Below, piece by piece: positions 53,285 through 60,000 of a stretch of DNA of 60,000 nucleotides (positions are counted from its first letter, which is position 1; each line of letters begins with the position of its first letter). The stretch comes from Takakia lepidozioides (taxonomy: Eukaryota; Streptophyta; Takakiopsida; Takakiales; Takakiaceae), in contig CM060734.1 of assembly GCA_030704615.1 (NCBI GenBank), positions 7,008,001 to 7,068,000 on the forward strand, written 5' to 3'. The notes beneath the pieces are model-generated. The model worked only from the letters and a program-made list of their open reading frames with translations, did not search any database and was not told where the DNA came from. The position numbers and the translations under genes are program-made.

Positions 53285-56200
53285 CAAGCATCCCCCCCTT
53301 GGGTACACCAGGCTTGGAGGTAGGAGACACATCCTTTGGTTGCTAGATAGCAACCTCTTGGGCCTTGTCTGCCCACTCTGACTGTGGCGTAGCCTCCACT
53401 TGCTCCGCCACAGCTACCTTGAGAACATCATCCGCGCAAGAAACATCCTCAACCTCTTCAAAAACCTTGGCTACCTTGGCCTCCAACTAATCCTCCCTGT
53501 ATGGCTCTCCCCACTCCTCATATTGCTTCTTGAGAGATCCAATGACTCTCTCTTTCCGCATCTCATCCCACATCTGTCATTAGTGTTTGCACCCCATGAT
53601 CCTGTGCTCGCCCCCACTCACTGCCTCAACCGTCCCGGTTGGCAGGGAGGATGCACTATCCAATGGGAGTGCCGAAATAGCCACCATTGCTTATATTCTC
53701 CGTTGCTCAGCCATGCACAAGCCAATGACCCATGTCAAGCAATTTAGATCCATTGCTTAACCCGACACCCGTTGGCGTGATGCCTCTGATATAGCTGACA
53801 TAGCTGTAGTGCCCGTGGCAAACCCCATTGCCCGCTCTCGCTCATCCACATTGGGCTCCACCAATTGCTGTAGCACACTGTCCCAAATCAACCCAGGACC
53901 ATTGTCTAAAAAAACATGAGACAAGGGGAAGCTCATTATTGTAGGTAAGGCCGTACGTGGCTTCCCCACTCGATTGACCACTACCAAAGGTGGACGGTCA
54001 TCATGTCGTACCCTCCGTGGTTGCCTCCCCTGGTCCAAAATGCCCTCAACTGTGAGATTGGGTGGCCGTTGAATGGAATCGTATGCTCTCTTGAGCACCT
54101 TTAGTGGTGCAAGATTGGTCCACCCACAATCTAGGTCGATGCGCGCATGATCCCACCGCTGCTGCATCCAATAGCACCGCCGATCCAATCCAAGACTGCA
54201 CCTGATGCACACTATCCATAACCCTGGCCCGAGAATCCCCCATAAAGGGAACATTCTCTAAGATATAGGCTAGAGGTTGCACTTGCCTCGTCTGCAAGTC
54301 ACGCAACACTCGCAACATCTCCCTAAACAAATGCGATCGTACATCATGCAAGCCATACCCATGACCTGCGGGAGAGTGCCCTTGGTAAGGCCATCCAACT
54401 ATCACCAAGTCAATGGAACCAGCCGGTCCAAATCATCTGCCCCCAGCAAGGTGATGTCTGCTGGCAAGGCCTTTTGGTACCCTTGAATTGCCGAGAGAGG
54501 CAATAACTCAGGATACTGGTGTATGAGCAATGCAATGTGGCGCATGGAAATACGCCGAACTATCTCATCATTTTCCACATTCAAGTATTTTTGGACTTTA
54601 ATCCCTGCTTGCAACACTCCTGCAAGCCTAGTGCTCATGCCTCCAAACAGGTTTAGCAAACAAATCCCTGAGGCAGGTGGTTGCCAGGTAATGGGTATTG
54701 TGTCCAAAGGAGCTAACTAAGGAGGTCCAGGTGATGTCACTGAACTCCCCTCATCCACCAATGGAGAGGCCTCCTGCCATGCTTGTTGCACACACTGGCC
54801 TGCCACTCAATGCAAATTCTCAACTGTACCCCACAATGGAATATGCACAGGCACACGAGGAAACAACTCAGCCTTGTATGCCAATTGCTTGTCCTCATCA
54901 GGTGGTGGCCTATCATCTGCATGGCTATTGCCCTCCAAGAACTCACCACCCCAAGCCACCACCCCTGAGAATGCAGCCAATGTGGGCATCATGTTCCTAT
55001 GATCCACCGCTACATTCAGCAGTGCACATCGGCCATCCCCTGACTACCATTCCAGCTTGTAGGATGTCGTTTCCTCCCAAAAGTCTAGAGTAAATCCCAT
55101 GGGGTATAACACAGCCCCACCAACAAGCATATTGTAGGACATTGCATCCGTAACAATGGCTTTAGCTCTCATGACAGAGCCATCCGTAGGATGATCTGGC
55201 TGCAATCAAATGAAGAGCTCATGGCCTGTAAATCCCTTGTGCCTTCTCTAAACCACCCAAAGATGTCTGAATTTGGAAAGGGCAAGGCTCCAAATCTGCC
55301 TCTGTAAGGCCCAAGCCTGCAATTGCTGCTCTCCCCAATATCAGTGGTTGTGCTCCCGAGTCCAACAAGACCCGCAGTGGCCTATACCTCTTGAGCCTGG
55401 TTGGGCCACCCAGCTGAAACAGTGCATCCTGATTGTCCACCGGGACTACCCCAGGAGTCACCATACTGCGCTCAAAGGCTGATCTAGCTGGCAACTCCTG
55501 TAACCTTGCAGCTGCCACTTGCCATGGCGCAGCTGTGGCTGTCTTCACCCTTGAATCTAGGGCATCCATGCACTGCATCTTATCCGCTATCCCCGCAGAT
55601 AGTGCCGATGCATCACCACTCTCACAGAGTGCAGCCGCCAGTCTAAACAGTGCAGCTGGCCGAATCCCCGACATTGCAATTGTCATTGCAGAAAACAATG
55701 GAGCTTGACAAATTACCGTAGTCGTCCCCAACAATGTACTGGCTATATCTTGCTTTGATGCACTACCCACTGGCATTTCCCGAGGCACATCAACTCTCCT
55801 CAATGACGCTCGTGGCTCTATCGCTGACACATTTGGGCGAACGGGTGTCATCAATGGCGTAGTCGGCACTGTCCCAGCCAATGTGAAAGACTGTGGAAGC
55901 CTTGTCTGTCAACTTGCTTCCCCCCTTTGTGGATCAAAATCCACATTGGTCCTCTTGGCTCAGGAGCACGAGTTGCTGCTCGAGTGGCAGCAGCTGCAGA
56001 GTCCACATGCAATGGTCCTGCAAGTGCGGCTCCACACATGAAGCCCATACCAATTTGATCTGCCTTAGGCAATGCAGCCGCAGGGTTAGGAGGTTGTGCA
56101 GATGGGGCTTGAACCTCAGGCCTTGGAGCTGGCGCAACATGAGTAGTGGCCATGGCAACAAGACGTTGCTCTAGTTGGGCAAGCCTATCCACCATGCCTT

Positions 56201-57242
56201 GGTCATGACCTTGACCTTGACCCTGTGCTCCTTGGTTTTGGTTACGACCTCCACCACGACCTCTGCCTCCTCTACCTCTCTGGACTACATTGCCTCATCC
56301 TCGGCCACCATTGTTCCCTTGGAACTGGCCTGGTCATAGCTCAGGATGCAAGTCATAACAATGGGCCTCTCCATGCCCATACTTGCCACAATGCCCATAC
56401 TATAGTTGTGTAGGTTATGCCTGTGTCGGCCCTTTGCCTCTCTCCGAGCAATCTCTCTTAACATGGGGTCCTCCACAATCCCAACATGTCATAACCGATT
56501 GTTGTTGGCCTGAGAATGAAGGGAGAGACCTCCTCCCTCAAACTCTCGGTAGGCTTTCGTTGGAACTCTTGCAAGCTCCGCAATTTCTCCGTCATTATCC
56601 CCTGGTAGTTTCTCCTTAACTCCTCGAAGAACTCCACAACTGGGTTAAAGGCAGGCACGAGTGTTGGTGCTGCAGCAGGAGCTTGGGTGGACTTCCCAAC
56701 TCCCGTTCCACTTGTCCCACTACTGCTTGCAGAAGTTGCCGGTGTAGCTGCCGGTGTCACCACTGCCCTTGTGCCTCTAGTGATGGAGACATAGTCAGGT
56801 GACCAATACACCCGCCATTCCTCAATCTTCACCTCATGTCCCTGCCTAAACTCATAGTAATCATCCATGGGCGCCCCTCAAGGTGCTGGAATAGCCCCTT
56901 CCACGCCATAAAAGGCGTAAACAGTTGTGGATTGCACATTTGCTGCAAATCACACCAACTATCAAACTCCTGTATGAAATCATCAAGCTCGATGGTGCCC
57001 ACAGCTCCAGAGTACCGATGTGGCCCCTTGGTAGCTCCATATATTTCCTCCATCGTATCCCACAACAATGGCACGGAAATGGGTTGCACCCTCAGCGAAA
57101 ATCCTCTTGACTCCGAGTCTGAACCTTCCTCAGAAGACACTGAAGGTGAAGGTGGCTTGAACCGCACACCTCGTCTTGTATACCCACTAGTATCGCTGGT
57201 GCTCGTACCGGCACTCTCCTCAGCAACTCGTGGCACCTCCAT
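53285..57242 (-). pseudogene. Second methyltransferase-bearing Gypsy polyprotein, decayed, without RT
   Basis: Minus strand. Gag starts at 57242 (MEVPRVAEES) with LDDFIQEFDSWCDLQ and zinc knuckles CWDCGGPHVKRDC (about 56490) and CGKYGHGEAHC (about 56400). Retropepsin LLDSGAQPLILGRAAIAGLG (about 55360). Methyltransferase: motif I is NLFGGMSTRL (Asp to Asn), motif IV GWPYQGHS (catalytic Cys to Tyr, 54385-54387), then LENVPFMGD and DERERAMGF. The region after motif IX continues to about 53290 with matching SEASRQ, SGGE and AQEV phrases and the conserved TAG. Several frameshifts are present. RT and integrase are absent, cut near 53285. Gag here has zinc knuckles that the first copy lacks. Confidence 0.85.
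53343..53345 (-). other. Conserved readthrough-type stop in the second copy
   Basis: On the minus strand GAG GTT GCT ATC TAG CAA CCA, aligned with GAG GTT GCA GCA TAG CAA CCA of the first copy. Flanked by GGTTGCTA and TAGCAACC, a perfect inverted repeat with a 2-base loop. Confidence 0.6.
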
Positions 57243-58249
57243 GATGAAAACTCACACTCAACCGGCTGTCAACCTATCTCTAACCCCTTTCCACAAGGTA
57301 ACCGGGTAGAGAACCTGTTGCGGCTTATGGTTTGGAATACTAGGTTCCTAGCATAAACCTGCACCTACACCTGCATCCACCGCAAACACTCCTATGGTTG
57401 GCTGGCATCACCCCAGCCTCGTGCCACAAGAGAAACAATAATGGTCTTGCTAGTCATCACCCCAGCCTCACCACCGACGGCACGCTCTAGGGTTGGCCGG
57501 CCACAATAATTCCGGACCAACCACCTATGAAGACAAGTGCCCAAACCAAACTAGCAAGGCGCACAGTCAAGCATGCATGTGTGGGAGGAGGATCCAAACA
57601 CAGGAAACTCAAACAACAATACCTCCCACACCTTAAATCAATCGACCTCATTGCAGCTCAAACAATGATGGAAGACTATGGAGAAGAGAAGCTAAAGCAA
57701 TCTCTAAGCCCGGAATGCTCTCATCCCATTACTCCCCCTATCTTCATACACACTCTTGCTTGAGCAATAGATAAGACTATCATTTAAGGACCTCTCGAAT
57801 AACTCTCAAAGAGCCCTCAAATTATTGTCATGAACTTATGAAATCTGCCCTCAATCAGCCCCTCACATAGACCCACCGAGGCTCAAGAAGTCCGCAAACT
57901 TGGACTCCAAACAGTCCACCGAAATGCCCAAGAGCTGGTCAAATAGTGGCCTTCAAGGACGCCAACCAGCCCTCCAAACAACCCTTAAATGACTCCACAG
58001 GGCTTCCCAATATGACCTCCAAAGACCTCCAATAGTCCTCCAAAGAGCTCTTACAAAGCTCGTCTGCCCACTATGGGCCTCCAAGGACCTTCAATAGTCC
58101 TCCAAACAACCCTCACAAGGCTCCACAGACTTTCCCAATATTGGCCTCCAAGGACCTCCAAACAGCCCAGGCCTGCAAAATATTGGCCTCAAAAGACCCC
58201 AAATAGTCCTTCAAACAGGCCCCCAAAAGGCTCCAAAAATATCCATTGG
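57243..58249. other. Gene-free leader or LTR-like region
   Basis: Upstream (minus strand) of the second methyltransferase polyprotein. From 57880 to 58230 degenerate units of about 60 bp repeat phrases such as TCCAAGGACCT, CAATAGTCCTCCAAA and CCCAATATTGGCC. No LTR border or primer-binding site could be fixed. Confidence 0.5.
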
Positions 58250-58255
58250 CAATCA

Positions 58256-58472
58256 ATTTTTCATCCGTCGCTGACCAAATGTCATCCAAAACCACTATGT
58301 TTCATCCGCAGGTCCAATATTTCATCCACTAGCGTGATTTCATCCGCCGCCGCAATTATCATCCGTTGGTGCATTTTTCATCCAAAATTGGAATATTTCA
58401 TCTGCTGACGCAGTTTCATCCATCGTGACCAATTTTCATCCAGGAGCACCGATTTGCATCCACAGGCTCCGA
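58256..58472. repeat. TTTCATCC minisatellite
   Basis: About eleven units of 18-21 bp, each with TTTCATCC or a close variant followed by variable bases. The core equals the half-palindrome end (TTTCCATCC) less one C. The same TTCATCCGAC phrase occurs at 30892-30925 and 59597. Confidence 0.7.
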
Positions 58473-59596
58473 TGGCTCAATAGCGGTGCTCCCAGCCTGG
58501 GGCACTGTTCCCACATGCTCCCAAGGAGTTCCCACGCGTTCCCAAGTTAGGGTTTGCGCCGCTTTGGCTCTGCGATTGCTGCCAACGAGCTATGGCTTCT
58601 ATGGAGCAACCAGAGGTTCTGTTCTTGACTTCTTGGGCATCAATGGACCACCAAGAGTGCCCCTACTAACCCCCTGAGCAAGTTATTTGCCACACAATAA
58701 GCTCTTTTTCTCCATGGAACTCATTGATGCAAGCATAGAACAAGCGATTGAGCTTTCTATGGAATACCCTCTTCTAACCATTGTATGCACTCATAGTGCT
58801 CTTTTACATGGCCATAGTGCACCCCTTAGAGCTCCTAATCTAACCCTGCACTTGCCACTTCCATAGACATGCTCTTCCCAAGCTTGAGATTGAAACCCCA
58901 ACTCAAAGCATGCTCTACAAATGCACTATTTTGCACAAAAGAGAAATCAGATCTCTCTTTGAAATTGAAGGCCACCACAAGCTGAAAGCATGCTCCACAC
59001 ATGCACCGCTTGCTTGGTTAACACCCGAGCTTTTTTTGAACTCAAACCCTGCAACAACTTGCAGAACAAAAACTATCTTCACTAGCTCTCAAACTTTGCA
59101 CTGGGGCTCTTCTTGAAGACCTCCATCTGTGCATAAACACCACAAGGACTTTCTTTGCAAATCCTGCAACACCTTGTAACACAGAAGCTCTCTACCGAGC
59201 TCTCTTTAACACACAAGTGCTAACCATGCTAACACCTTGTACTCATAGATGTAAGTAGGTCTTCTTCTAGTGATACAAAAATGGTGAAAAAAGATGAACC
59301 ACTCTATCACGTTACATAAGTCAAGCCAATGGCACCTTTGCTAAAGGACTCCACCATACAAACCTCACTCACACTCCATCTCAAGCTCTAAGGCTATGGC
59401 GGCGAGAAAGGCCTCGGGAGGCTCGACTGGAAGAAGACGAGCCTTCCTGCACATCACGTGGAGATTAGCCTCTCTACATCCCAAGTAAATTTCACCACCT
59501 CACTTGGCACATGGAACCAAATGAAGTCCCAATGCCAACAAAATACAAATATAAATGTATAAAGTTATAATTAGCTAGAAATAACTATTTCTAACT
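58473..59596. other. Gene-free stretch
   Basis: No coding support. CT- and CA-rich plant-like intergenic sequence with scattered short repeats (CTCAAAGC, GAGCTCT). Confidence 0.5.
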
Positions 59597-59770
59597 CATT
59601 TCATCCGACCCCGCCTGGATGGAAATTTGGCGCCGCATTTCTATCCCACGGGATGAACCTGGGTGCCAGGTGGCCCTCTCTTCCCACGAGATCATTTCAT
59701 CTGACCCCCCCTGGAATTTGGCGCCGCATTTCCATCTCGGGGGATGAAGTTGGGTCCAGGTGACTGTTAG
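59597..59770. repeat. Two GGCGCC palindromes of the element-end type
   Basis: TGGAAATTTGGCGCCGCATTTC at 59618-59640 and AATTTGGCGCCGCATTTCCA near 59715, in units starting TTTCATC-GACCCC and ending GGGATGAA. This is the organisation of the 3000-3700 array and probably marks the edge of another element. Confidence 0.7.
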
Positions 59771-59876
59771 AGGGCTGCTTGAGACTTTAACGCTTTTACG
59801 GGTTCTGTGGGGTACCCTTAATTTTTACACAGACTGAGACCAACATGAGCCTTAGGGGTGATAGCAGCGGGCTTTA

Positions 59877-60000
59877 GGGGGGGGGGGGGGGGGGGGTTAC
59901 ACAGTCCGACACAGCTGCCACAGCCAACACAGCCCGAGACAGCCAGTCACAGCCGGCACAGCCATCACAGCCCATCACAGTCGTCACAGTCTGTCACAGT
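59877..60000. repeat. G run and CACAG minisatellite at the window end
   Basis: An uninterrupted run of G (59877-59896) is followed by about nine units of 10-13 bp containing CACAGYC, for example GTCACAGCCGGCACAGCC. The array runs off the window. Confidence 0.75.

Overview
The window reads as nuclear DNA of a large, transposon-packed eukaryotic genome. GT-AG introns of 80-150 bp, Ty3/Gypsy polyproteins, MULE-type (Mutator-like) transposases and an AATAAA signal exclude a bacterial origin. Gypsy elements that carry a cytosine-5 DNA methyltransferase are known from charophyte algae and dinoflagellates, and the DNA-transposon proteins feel streptophyte-like. A charophyte-type green alga (Chara or Klebsormidium grade) is my best guess, but it is inferred, not shown. 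I see no convincing housekeeping gene, rRNA, tRNA or CRISPR.

Layout. 1-2526: gene-free DNA with a degenerate tandem block. About 2684-8306: MULE-like element copy A (+). 8307-8843: piece of an older, diverged MULE transposase. 8844-14270: Gypsy element 1, with part of gag inverted. 14253-17259: F-box-like relics, an LTR-like repeat and one unidentified coding fragment. 17260-23390: a Gypsy polyprotein with retropepsin, cytosine-5 DNA methyltransferase, RT, RNase H, integrase and a PHD finger. 23639-29953: MULE-like copy B (-), an inverted near-identical copy of A. 29954-37942: an element with the same two ends as the MULE copies, but carrying a ten-exon gene for a ParB-like domain plus a permuted N6/N4-type DNA methyltransferase-like domain. 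39058-39634, 45719-46282 and 46841-47419: three copies of an unrecognised protein family of about 187 aa. 41013-45256: Gypsy element 3 (-) with a 978-bp insertion. 48590-52672: a second ParB-methyltransferase gene (-). 53285-57242: a dead second copy of the methyltransferase retroelement (-). 57243-60000: gene-free repeats.

Two themes tie the region together. First, arrays of perfect or near-perfect palindromes centred on GGCGCC or GGYRCC recur at the MULE ends, inside a ParB-methyltransferase intron, between convergent genes and as single copies in introns. Strict periods of 53 and 95 bp were measured. Second, DNA-methylation enzymes are mobile cargo here: a C5 methyltransferase in a retroelement, with a conserved UAG CAA CCA readthrough-type stop between the methyltransferase and RT, and a ParB/N6-type methyltransferase-like gene in an element that shares termini with MULE copies. 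Nearly every copy is broken, often by C-to-T or G-to-A changes, as expected of methylated, silenced transposons. The 187-aa ORF at 45719-46282 is the only intact gene of these families.
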